Below, in pieces: positions 1 to 6,934 of a stretch of DNA of 8,305 bases. Both the position numbers and the translations under genes were made by a program. The notes beneath the pieces were generated by a model. That model had not been told where the DNA came from. It saw only the letters and a program-made list of their open reading frames with translations, and searched no databases. The stretch comes from PFL35 sp041550515 (GTDB taxonomy: Archaea > Thermoplasmatota > E2 > DHVEG-1). Every line of letters begins with the position of its first letter. Position 1 is the stretch's first letter. Location of the stretch: assembly GCA_041550515.1 (NCBI GenBank), contig JBFEOQ010000059.1:1-8305 (forward strand). The letters run 5' to 3'.

Positions 1-6
1 AAAAAA

Positions 7-2502
7 ATGATAAACTTACTTATTGTAATAATTTTAATAATAAGTGGAATCGGAGCTGTTGCAATAGACAAACAACAAACAAATTATATAGTCATAAATA
101 ATTCATCTGAAATAAAATTCTCAACATTTGAAATAACAGATACAAATAAAGGTTACTATGAAATAAAAATGAATGATATTTCAACTTTTTTGATGGAACC
201 TGGAAGACCAATGCTTCCAAAAGTTGTAGAAACTTATGAGTTACCTTTTGGAGTTAAAAATGTTGAAGTTGAAGTAAAAATAAATAATATTAATGAAAAA
301 TTAATCCAAAATGAAATTCAACCTTCTCCAAGAATGTTGCCTATGATTACACCTGAACAGATCAGTTTATCAAGAGAAGAAAAAGATTTGTCTATTTACA
401 ATAGTGATAATCCTTATCCTTCTAATTGGTATACATATAGTATTCGTTGTGGTTTAAACAATGAAAATGAAAGAGTGACATATGTTACTATACATATTTT
501 TCCTATAAAATATATTCCAAATCAAGGTAAATTGCTTATATCTGAAAGTAGTGATATACAAGTAAATTATGAAAAAATAGTCGAACCTAAAATTGATGTA
601 TTATCTTCATATGATCTTGTTATTATTACACCATCTAAATTTGCAAATGAATTAAACAGATTAGAAACTCATAAAAATAATGTAGGAATAACCACATTTT
701 TGAAAACAACTGAAGAAATATATTCTGATTATAATGGTGTTGATAAACCAGAGCAAATTAAATATTTTATAAAAGATGCAATTGAAACTTATGATATAAA
801 ATATGTTCTCCTAGTAGGTGGTTTAAAATCACAGATATATGCTAAACCAAAAGATGATACAAATCAAGGAAGTAAGGGATGGTATTTACCAGTTCGTTAT
901 ACAAATTTATATGATAAACCTAAATTTCCTCTTTATTCAGAAGAAAATATATTCGATCCAGGTGTTATAAGTGATTTATATTATGCAGATATTTACGATG
1001 GGGAAGGAGGTTTTTCAAGTTGGGATCCCAACAATGATGGTGTTTTTGCATCTTGGGCATATCCAGATCCAAATGTCAAAAATGATACAGATATCGATAT
1101 GGTCCCAGATGTATGTATAGGACGTTTAGCATGCAGAAGCTTAAAAGAAGTAAAAACAGTAGTTGATAAAATCATAAAATATGAAACAAGCAATGTAAAA
1201 GAAACAGATTGGTTTAATAAAGTAACTACTATAACAGGTGATGGATTTTTAGATCAAGAAGATTTAAATATTCAATGGGATACAACAAATCTTTCCAATG
1301 GAGATTATACAATTTATGCACAAAGTTTTAATGAAGATGACGAAGGAGGACCAATAGATACAATTCCAATTCAAATAGATAAAACGAAAGAAACACATAT
1401 TACTTTTAATCATGATGATTATCTATTAGTCCCTAACTTCCCAGAATATCCTTCACCTCCAATTGCAAAAATTGTTACAATTTCACCAAATAATATTTTA
1501 GGAAATACTAATTATGAATATACACCTAGTGAAGGCGAAGCATATAATAATAATTTTAATCCCTGGGCAAACATAAGCTATGTAAATGGTATCTTAACGA
1601 TTCGCGGTAAATCATATGATCCCAAACCCTATGGAAATTTAACAGATATACATGTTTGGATAACAGATCAAAATGATAATGAAGTATTTTCAGACTGGAG
1701 ATACGACTTAGAAATGTATTACGAAGGTGAATGGACTGTTGGTGATAAAGAATTATATAATCGTGGCGGAGCATTGTTCTATATGGAAGGATTTGAAAAA
1801 GAAATATATTGGACTTCCAACGGTCTATACAGTGACCAAAAAGATATTATAGACGCCTTACAACCTGGTAGTGGTTTTGTATTCATGTCCGGTCATGGTA
1901 GCCCTAACTCATGGGGCGACCAGTATCCAGGAATACCAGGTAATCGTGGATATGGAAGTGCTGGTAGTTTAACTGTTACTAACATAAGACCCTGGGCTCC
2001 ATACATAAAATTCCCATTATACCCAATTGATACCTTGAATAATGGCGATAAACTACCTGTAACTGTAATAGGAGGATGTCATAACAGTCAGTTTAATGTT
2101 TCAATAATACCTGGTTTATATCAAGGTCTTATATTTCTTTTACCATCTTTACCGGATAACTACATGTGGTGTCATGGAATGCCTGTACCTGAATGTATGA
2201 GTTGGAGGTTTGTAAGAAGCCCAAACGGTGGGGCAATCGCTACTATCGGTAACACAGGTCTTGGGTATGGTATGCCAGGTAAAGTTTTAACGATTGGTGG
2301 AGGAGATGGTTGGATAACAATAGAGTTCTTTAGACAATACGGTGAACATAATCAAATTGTTTTAGGACAAGCTCATTCTCAAGCAATTACAGAATATATA
2401 AAAATATTTGATATGACTGATCTTGAAGCAGGCCATCCTAAATCGGTGCAGCAATGGGTGCTATTAGGTGATCCAAGTCTTCAAATTGGTGGTTATGAAT
2501 AA
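7..2502 (+). CDS. Secreted gingipain-like cysteine peptidase (peptidase C25 family)
   Basis: Predicted extracellular protein-degrading cysteine peptidase of clan CD. Residues 2-18 are a hydrophobic signal-like segment, with possible cleavage after AVA near residue 19. Residues 60-190 resemble the C25 propeptide (GRPMLPKVVETYELPFG). The catalytic fold starts near residue 202 (YDLVIITPSKF), then YVLLVGG (267-272), DLYYADIYD (323-331) and PDVCIGRL (367-374). Residues about 415-585 look like an inserted Ig-like beta-sandwich. The dyad is visible as H630 in FMSGHGSP and C691 in VIGGCHNSQFN; GAIATIGNTG and WVLLGDPSL close the domain. DPNNDG (340-345) looks like a calcium loop. The protein ends at GGYE without a membrane anchor or sorting domain, so it is probably released. 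The signal peptide lacks the usual N-terminal lysines, and the six bases before the ATG encode Lys-Lys in frame, so the true start may lie outside the window. Family call is firm; substrate specificity is unknown. Confidence 0.88.
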   Translation: MINLLIVIILIISGIGAVAIDKQQTNYIVINNSSEIKFSTFEITDTNKGYYEIKMNDISTFLMEPGRPMLPKVVETYELPFGVKNVEVEVKINNINEKLIQNEIQPSPRMLPMITPEQISLSREEKDLSIYNSDNPYPSNWYTYSIRCGLNNENERVTYVTIHIFPIKYIPNQGKLLISESSDIQVNYEKIVEPKIDVLSSYDLVIITPSKFANELNRLETHKNNVGITTFLKTTEEIYSDYNGVDKPEQIKYFIKDAIETYDIKYVLLVGGLKSQIYAKPKDDTNQGSKGWYLPVRYTNLYDKPKFPLYSEENIFDPGVISDLYYADIYDGEGGFSSWDPNNDGVFASWAYPDPNVKNDTDIDMVPDVCIGRLACRSLKEVKTVVDKIIKYETSNVKETDWFNKVTTITGDGFLDQEDLNIQWDTTNLSNGDYTIYAQSFNEDDEGGPIDTIPIQIDKTKETHITFNHDDYLLVPNFPEYPSPPIAKIVTISPNNILGNTNYEYTPSEGEAYNNNFNPWANISYVNGILTIRGKSYDPKPYGNLTDIHVWITDQNDNEVFSDWRYDLEMYYEGEWTVGDKELYNRGGALFYMEGFEKEIYWTSNGLYSDQKDIIDALQPGSGFVFMSGHGSPNSWGDQYPGIPGNRGYGSAGSLTVTNIRPWAPYIKFPLYPIDTLNNGDKLPVTVIGGCHNSQFNVSIIPGLYQGLIFLLPSLPDNYMWCHGMPVPECMSWRFVRSPNGGAIATIGNTGLGYGMPGKVLTIGGGDGWITIEFFRQYGEHNQIVLGQAHSQAITEYIKIFDMTDLEAGHPKSVQQWVLLGDPSLQIGGYE

Positions 2503-2530
2503 AATATTTTCATAACTTTTTATTTTTTTA
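2492..2530 (+). terminator. Hairpin plus T-tract terminator of the first C25 gene
   Basis: GTTATGAA (2492-2499) pairs perfectly with TTCATAAC (2509-2516) across a 9-base loop, and is followed at once by a T-rich run, TTTTTATTTTTTTA (2517-2530). The left arm lies in the last codons and the stop codon (2500-2502) begins the loop. The T-tract alone fits archaeal termination; the hairpin resembles a bacterial intrinsic terminator. Confidence 0.6.
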
Positions 2531-2557
2531 TAAGAGTTTTTACCCAGTAAGATAAAT

Positions 2558-2580
2558 AGTTAAATATTATCAATTTATAT
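2558..2580 (+). promoter_or_regulatory. Possible TATA box for the MBL-fold gene
   Basis: AGTTAAATATT (2558-2568) is centred about 25 bases before the ATG at 2589, the usual archaeal distance from TATA box to transcription start. No convincing ribosome binding site precedes the gene, so a leaderless transcript is plausible. In DNA this AT-rich the match is weak evidence. Confidence 0.3.
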
Positions 2581-2588
2581 CAAGAGAT

Positions 2589-3206
2589 ATGGTTATACAG
2601 CAGATAAAAGTAGGTTTTGATAATTTTAGCTATATTGTATATGATTTAATAAGTAAAAATTCAGCTATTATTGATCCAAGTACTAGTATAAATAAACAAA
2701 TTAATTTTTTAAAATCAAAAAAACTTGATTTAAAATATATTATTAATACTCATCATCATATGGACCATACAGATAAAAATGTAGAATTAAGTAAATTATA
2801 TTCAAAAGCAAAAATAATTATATCAGAGAAATATAGAAGAATATTAGACATAAAACCGGAGATTAAGGTATATGAAGGTTTTATGTTAAAAATAAGTAAT
2901 ATACATCTTAAATTCCTACTTACACCAGGACATACTCCAGATGGATTATGTATTATAGTTGATGATAAAGCGATTTTAACAGGCGATACTCTTTTTATTG
3001 ATAACTGTGGCAGGGCAGATCTTCCAGGTGGAAATTTAAATGATTTATTTAATAGTTTACAGAAAATAAAACAACTATCAGATAATATTATTATTTATCC
3101 TGGTCATGATTATGGATCTAAACCTTTTGATAATCTTGGTAATCAGAAAAAAACAAATAAAACATTACTTGCAAAAGATTTAAATGAATTTTCAAAAATA
3201 CCCTAA
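2589..3206 (+). CDS. MBL-fold metallohydrolase, glyoxalase II / ETHE1-like
   Basis: Cytosolic metallo-beta-lactamase-fold enzyme of 205 residues. The metal-binding set is complete: H55-x-H57-x-D59-H60 in NTHHHMDHTD, H115 in TPGHTPDG, D133 in LTGDTLF and H173 in YPGHDYG. GDTLFIDNCGRADLPGG (132-148) is the pattern of the persulfide dioxygenase (ETHE1-like) and hydroxyacylglutathione hydrolase branch. The C-terminal NQKKTNKTL also resembles that branch, which usually has a conserved basic segment there. Candidate reactions are thioester hydrolysis or oxidation of a low-molecular-weight persulfide; sequence alone does not decide and the thiol partner is unknown. There is no signal peptide, unlike both flanking C25 proteins, so a role in their processing is unlikely. 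It lies 86 bases after the first C25 gene beyond a terminator, so it is probably transcribed separately. ATG 2589 is the first start in the frame and gives a complete fold. Confidence 0.85.
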   Translation: MVIQQIKVGFDNFSYIVYDLISKNSAIIDPSTSINKQINFLKSKKLDLKYIINTHHHMDHTDKNVELSKLYSKAKIIISEKYRRILDIKPEIKVYEGFMLKISNIHLKFLLTPGHTPDGLCIIVDDKAILTGDTLFIDNCGRADLPGGNLNDLFNSLQKIKQLSDNIIIYPGHDYGSKPFDNLGNQKKTNKTLLAKDLNEFSKIP

Positions 3207-3253
3207 GAATTAGTTTAAAAAGTAGAGAGCTATTCTTTGAAGTTTGATTTTTT
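3205..3253. terminator. Possible shared terminator between convergent genes
   Basis: AAGAATTAG (3205-3213) can pair with CTATTCTT (3230-3237), with one bulged base and a 16-base loop. A T-run at 3248-3253 follows on the plus strand. The minus strand has only a five-T run, inside the loop. The MBL gene and the long minus-strand gene converge here with a 64-base gap. The pairing is weak. Confidence 0.3.
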
Positions 3254-3270
3254 AGTAATATCTCTTGATT

Positions 3271-6210
3271 TTAATTTGGAGGCGTATATGGGTTAAACGC
3301 TGGATCTCCATAAAGTACGTATTCGTAAAAAGAAGTATATTTTGTAGCTAAATGAATACCTTTTCCTTCATCTCCACCAGAACTTAATGGTGGGCTCCAC
3401 CATAACTCCCAGTCTTCATCTTCTGGTAAATATTGGTTCTTTGCATCTCTAAATGCTCTTCCTACTGTTGCATCATCTTTTGAAAGATAATCACACATAT
3501 CATTAAATATCTTTACTCCAAAGTGGAATTCCGGATAGATACCTTGTTCAACTTTCCTTTCCCATTGCCTAAGATTAATTTCCGTTCTTAATTTTGTATC
3601 AAACATATACCTCTTTGGTTCTAGATATCCTCCGGGTATGTTGGAACCTGTGGTTGATGCAACTAGACAATTAACTCCTGAATGTATTAAAGTCTGTCCT
3701 ATGTTTTCTTGTGGATACATCCCAGTTATTCTACCACAGAAACAACTTTCAAGCCAAGCAAATGATGGGCCAAATTCAACAGATGCTATTTTCCGAGGAT
3801 TATATGCTCCAACATCTTCAAGACTCCCTCCAGGCCCCCAGAATCCTCCAACAAAATGAGGTAAAAATGTATTTTTTAGGATATTTGACCAAAGATTTGG
3901 AGCATTTAATATAACTCCATCAAAACTTGATGATACAAGGTCAAGTCCACCCATACCAAAACCATATGGTGAACCGTGACCTGTGAGCCATATAAAGTTA
4001 CTATTTTCTAGGATTTCCCGTCCTTTAACAGTTCCTTCACCAGCAAGATTTCTAACCTGGTTCTTATTAAATGTAAGTCTATTCCAAAGATTTACAGTTT
4101 TAAGTGCGTTAATAGCATAATCACTAAGACCATCAACCATAGCTGATTCATGAAGTGCCGTTAAAACATTGAAACCTAAATCCTCTCCCACTTCACTTTC
4201 AATTGCTTGACATGAAATTCTACTAAAACCAGTATCATATTTCCATGGACCTACAACAAAGTTTACAAGACCAGTACTGATAGTATAAATTAATTTTGGA
4301 ATAAGTCCTATAATTGGAAGGTTTAGTATTTGAACCCATAGTGGTTTTTGAAAATCTAATCCAGCTCCAAATAAATTACCAAAGTTTTCTTTCCATTCTT
4401 TTAGTTCTGCATTTAATATAATATCATTATAAAATATAGATCTAACAACTAATGCATCAGCATCTTGTATGTCCCATCCAGTAATTCGTCCAACAATATT
4501 TTCGATGAATGGATGATCTTTGGAATAAATATCACCAGCTAGATTTGACCAATCGTATTTAACTGGATCTATATTGCCATAAATATTATCACTTTGTGTT
4601 CCACCACCACCAAAGTTTAATGCAACTGTATCATCAACTCCATCTCCATCTATATCACCTATTGGTTCAACTTCGTTTTGATATACATATCTTGGTAAAC
4701 CCATTGCTCCACCAACAATGGCAATATAAATTGGGTTTTCTTGGTAATGTTCTTGAACAAATTTTATATCACTATCTTTAGTGTAATCAATTTCTGCTAT
4801 GTCTGCAAGTAATTTATTTAAAGGCTGATGAATATTATCATAAACATGTCTGTTTGACATAATAACTAGATCAGGATTTCTACCAGGTAAGTAATATCCG
4901 GGACATGTTTTACCATTATCAGTTCTAATGTCATCATCTGCTGTAAATGCAAAATCTTCTTTTGCAAATATTATTCCTTTATGATATGCTGTAAGATACG
5001 GGGCTATTGATGATAAACCCTGCATCATTGGATACTTTGGGTTTTCTAATTTTTTAATTATGACTTTAGCTGATACTTTTCCTTCTTTAAGAAGAGACCA
5101 TCGACCAGTTGCTGTTATTTTATAAGATTTTCCACCACAATCATATAAAACTTTAACAGTACGTCCACTATCCTCAACTATATTACCTGTACCATCTAGA
5201 GTTGCTGGTCCACCTGAAGTTTTTATTCCACCCAGAGCTAAGCCTCCATCAGCAGGATTAATTTCAAAATTTGCAAAATCACCAAATTCATCTATGCCAT
5301 CTAACTCATGATTATAACCAATTACTTCAACAAGTGCATATTTATAATCATCAGGTATTGTAAAATCCCATACTAATTTAGCAGTGAAATAGTGCAATAT
5401 AAAACTAAGCATATTATCCTTGTTCATAGTTGTTGAAGTAACAACCTCAGGGCCAAAGTAATATTCTTTAGTATCGAGTATTTCTGGAGGATAAGCATCC
5501 AATGGGTTTGCTAAGGTTAGATAGTTTAATTCTCCAAATTTTTCTTTAACTAAATAAGTTGAGTTTTCAACTACTTCATCGATAGAATTAAATTTTAAGT
5601 AACTAAAAATACTATGAGATTCATTAATATTACCACATATAATAACTGCTTTTACACCAAGATTAGTCAAAGCATTTACAACTTCACTGTCAAATTCATC
5701 ACATACTATAATTGGAATGCTAAGATAAGATGCTATTGGAACAGCATTAATACCTAAAGAATATCCCTCCATGTTATTTTTAATTAAGAGAGCAGTATTA
5801 CTTTTTTTCCAATAATTTTTAGCAAGATTTAATGAAAATTCTTGAATAGAATCGTGTTCCATTTCTGCTAAATTAGTTACTTGATAGTTATCTAAATAAT
5901 TTTTTTGTAAATTATCTATTGCATCTGATGTTTCTTCAAAGTTTTTAATATACAATGGAATTATTTCTTGTTCACCTTCAACATCATAGTGAACTGCTAA
6001 AGGTGTTGCTATTAAAGCATAAAAGGGATTTTTATCTGCAACAGTTATTGCCTGAGGTAAATTTTCTATAGAACCATTTAACTCCTCAAAATCTTTTATA
6101 TCAATATAACTTACCTCCTCTTGAACTGGGTTATAATAATAAATACCAATAGATGCTAAAATTAAAATAAAAACTCCTAAAACTGCAATTATCTTATCAT
6201 TTTTTTTCAT
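3271..6210 (-). CDS. Membrane-anchored C25-like peptidase with a cell-wall-binding-repeat-like region
   Basis: Large surface protein (979 residues). Residues 1-4 are MKKN, then a hydrophobic helix (7-25) without a lipobox cysteine, so it is read as an N-terminal anchor with the rest outside. Residues about 125-195 resemble cell-wall-binding repeat 2 (SLGINAVPIASYLSIPIIV, then NALTNLGVKAVIICGN). A long beta-rich stretch follows. DIDGDGVDD (519-527) looks like a calcium loop. The peptidase-like half carries H745 in WLTGHGSP and C823 in LESCFCGR, the C25 dyad pattern; C823 is favoured over C825 because C-x-x-G matches gingipains. It ends in VLYGDPAFNP, as C25 domains do. A hydrophobic stretch at about 621-654 is unexplained. 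The start is supported by GGGGGAT seven bases upstream. It converges with the MBL gene and diverges from prefoldin. Peptidase activity is inferred from motifs; a degenerate or adhesive role is possible. Confidence 0.82.
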   Translation of the reverse strand: MKKNDKIIAVLGVFILILASIGIYYYNPVQEEVSYIDIKDFEELNGSIENLPQAITVADKNPFYALIATPLAVHYDVEGEQEIIPLYIKNFEETSDAIDNLQKNYLDNYQVTNLAEMEHDSIQEFSLNLAKNYWKKSNTALLIKNNMEGYSLGINAVPIASYLSIPIIVCDEFDSEVVNALTNLGVKAVIICGNINESHSIFSYLKFNSIDEVVENSTYLVKEKFGELNYLTLANPLDAYPPEILDTKEYYFGPEVVTSTTMNKDNMLSFILHYFTAKLVWDFTIPDDYKYALVEVIGYNHELDGIDEFGDFANFEINPADGGLALGGIKTSGGPATLDGTGNIVEDSGRTVKVLYDCGGKSYKITATGRWSLLKEGKVSAKVIIKKLENPKYPMMQGLSSIAPYLTAYHKGIIFAKEDFAFTADDDIRTDNGKTCPGYYLPGRNPDLVIMSNRHVYDNIHQPLNKLLADIAEIDYTKDSDIKFVQEHYQENPIYIAIVGGAMGLPRYVYQNEVEPIGDIDGDGVDDTVALNFGGGGTQSDNIYGNIDPVKYDWSNLAGDIYSKDHPFIENIVGRITGWDIQDADALVVRSIFYNDIILNAELKEWKENFGNLFGAGLDFQKPLWVQILNLPIIGLIPKLIYTISTGLVNFVVGPWKYDTGFSRISCQAIESEVGEDLGFNVLTALHESAMVDGLSDYAINALKTVNLWNRLTFNKNQVRNLAGEGTVKGREILENSNFIWLTGHGSPYGFGMGGLDLVSSSFDGVILNAPNLWSNILKNTFLPHFVGGFWGPGGSLEDVGAYNPRKIASVEFGPSFAWLESCFCGRITGMYPQENIGQTLIHSGVNCLVASTTGSNIPGGYLEPKRYMFDTKLRTEINLRQWERKVEQGIYPEFHFGVKIFNDMCDYLSKDDATVGRAFRDAKNQYLPEDEDWELWWSPPLSSGGDEGKGIHLATKYTSFYEYVLYGDPAFNPYTPPN

Positions 6211-6217
6211 TATTTTT

Positions 6218-6224
6218 ATCCCCC
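6218..6224 (-). promoter_or_regulatory. Ribosome binding site of the anchored C25-like gene
   Basis: On the minus strand GGGGGAT precedes the ATG at 6210 with a 7-base spacer. It is one of few G-rich stretches in this AT-rich spacer and supports the chosen start. Confidence 0.6.
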
Positions 6225-6254
6225 ATTACATATTTATATTAATGTTGACTCTTT

Positions 6255-6263
6255 TTTAAATTT
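6255..6263 (-). promoter_or_regulatory. Possible TATA box for the anchored C25-like gene
   Basis: AAATTTAAA on the minus strand would place transcription start near 6233, giving a leader of about 23 bases that contains the ribosome binding site. The match is generic in AT-rich DNA. Confidence 0.25.
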
Positions 6264-6267
6264 TTGT

Positions 6268-6281
6268 TATACACTTGTATA
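6268..6281. repeat. Perfect palindrome TATACA-CT-TGTATA in the divergent promoter region
   Basis: Two 6-base arms with a 2-base spacer. It lies just upstream of the possible TATA box of the minus-strand gene and one base from a second, longer dyad. This is where an operator for a dimeric regulator would be expected; the regulator is unknown. Confidence 0.5.
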
Positions 6282-6282
6282 C

Positions 6283-6327
6283 TTAATAGAAAACATTAGA
6301 ATTATTCTATATAATGCTTTCTATTAA
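6283..6327. repeat. Long imperfect inverted repeat in the divergent promoter region
   Basis: TTAATAGAAA (6283-6292) pairs with TTTCTATTAA (6318-6327). After one mismatch, CATT (6294-6297) pairs with AATG (6313-6316), so 14 of 15 positions match. The 15-base centre holds a smaller dyad, AGAAT-T-ATTCT (6298-6308), and the TATA-like CTATATAAT (6307-6315). It could be an operator over a promoter or a leader-RNA hairpin. Confidence 0.55.
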
Positions 6328-6378
6328 AATGAAATTTAATTATAGAAAATATATTAATGAGTTCAAATTAACAATACA

Positions 6379-6390
6379 TTTAATAATAAA
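6379..6390 (+). promoter_or_regulatory. Possible TATA box for prefoldin beta
   Basis: TTTAATAATAAA centred near 6384 would start transcription near 6410, six bases before the ribosome binding site. CTATATAAT at 6307-6315 is a stronger TATA match but implies a leader of about 90 bases. Confidence 0.3.
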
Positions 6391-6415
6391 ATGTTTCATT
6401 ACCCACAAAACTATT

Positions 6416-6420
6416 GGGAG
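6416..6420 (+). promoter_or_regulatory. Ribosome binding site deciding the prefoldin start
   Basis: GGGAG sits 7 bases before the ATG at 6428. The in-frame ATG at 6314 has no such site, so the shorter protein is chosen. Confidence 0.75.
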
Positions 6421-6427
6421 AAATAAA

Positions 6428-6799
6428 ATGACAGATATTGAAATGTCAAAACAACTACAAGATCAAATAAATAGATTACAACAAATGAGAATGCAATTAC
6501 AAATGTTAATTCAACAAAGACAACAGGTAGATTTAAGACTTAAAGAAATAGAAGAAGCAACAACAGAATTAAAAAAAACAGATGATAAATCAGCTATTTA
6601 CAAAAGTATAGGATCACTTCTTATTAAAACGAAAGGTAAAAATGATGTTTTAAAAGAATTAAAACAAAACAAGGAATCACTTGAGCTTAGGAAAAGTACA
6701 CTTGAAAAACAAGAAGGTAGAACAAAAGAAAAATTAACTGAACTACAAAGTAAAGTTCAAAATTCATTAAAGGTTAATGAAACAGCTGAAGCTAATTAA
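6428..6799 (+). CDS. pfdB: Prefoldin beta subunit
   Basis: Cytosolic chaperone subunit. Archaeal prefoldin is a hexamer of two alpha and four beta subunits that captures unfolded proteins at the tips of its coiled coils and passes them to the group II chaperonin. The protein has 123 residues, the usual beta-subunit length. Residues about 5-45 form the first coiled coil, rich in Gln, Leu and Met. Residues 50-70 (KTDDKSAIYKSIGSLLIKT) match the beta-hairpin linker with its typical YKSIG-LL-K pattern, and residues about 71-115 form the second coiled coil (LELRKSTLEKQEGRTKEKL). An upstream in-frame ATG would add 38 residues unlike any prefoldin, and GGGAG supports ATG 6428. A small membrane ORF follows within a few bases and may share the transcript. 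The alpha subunit is not in the window. Confidence 0.95.
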   Translation: MTDIEMSKQLQDQINRLQQMRMQLQMLIQQRQQVDLRLKEIEEATTELKKTDDKSAIYKSIGSLLIKTKGKNDVLKELKQNKESLELRKSTLEKQEGRTKEKLTELQSKVQNSLKVNETAEAN

Positions 6800-6934
6800 A
6801 TATATTAAAAAATGATAACCTAGGTCTGTGATAAAATAAATATTTCATTACAAAAAGAAAATAAAAAATCAATTTTAGAACATAAAAAAAGAGCAAGTAT
6901 TTTATTTAAAATTATTTTAATAATTGGAATTATA

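Noticed and set aside
993..1774. Open frames on the minus strand inside the first C25 gene.
   Set aside because: They overlap a gene with clear family motifs, carry no recognisable domains and look like low-complexity antisense reading.
2579..3269. A perfect 12-base inverted repeat (ATCAAGAGATAT at 2579-2590, reversed at 3258-3269) flanks the MBL gene almost exactly.
   Set aside because: A handful of 12-base inverted matches is expected by chance in 8 kb of AT-rich DNA. The left copy overlaps the start codon, and there is no transposase or target duplication.
3638..4781. Plus-strand open frames inside the 979-residue gene.
   Set aside because: Their composition (Gln, His and Leu runs) is what reverse reading of this gene produces, and none has a ribosome binding site or domain.
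6314..6427. An in-frame ATG that would lengthen prefoldin beta by 38 residues.
   Set aside because: The added residues do not resemble prefoldin, the codon lies inside the inverted repeat, and a good ribosome binding site precedes ATG 6428.
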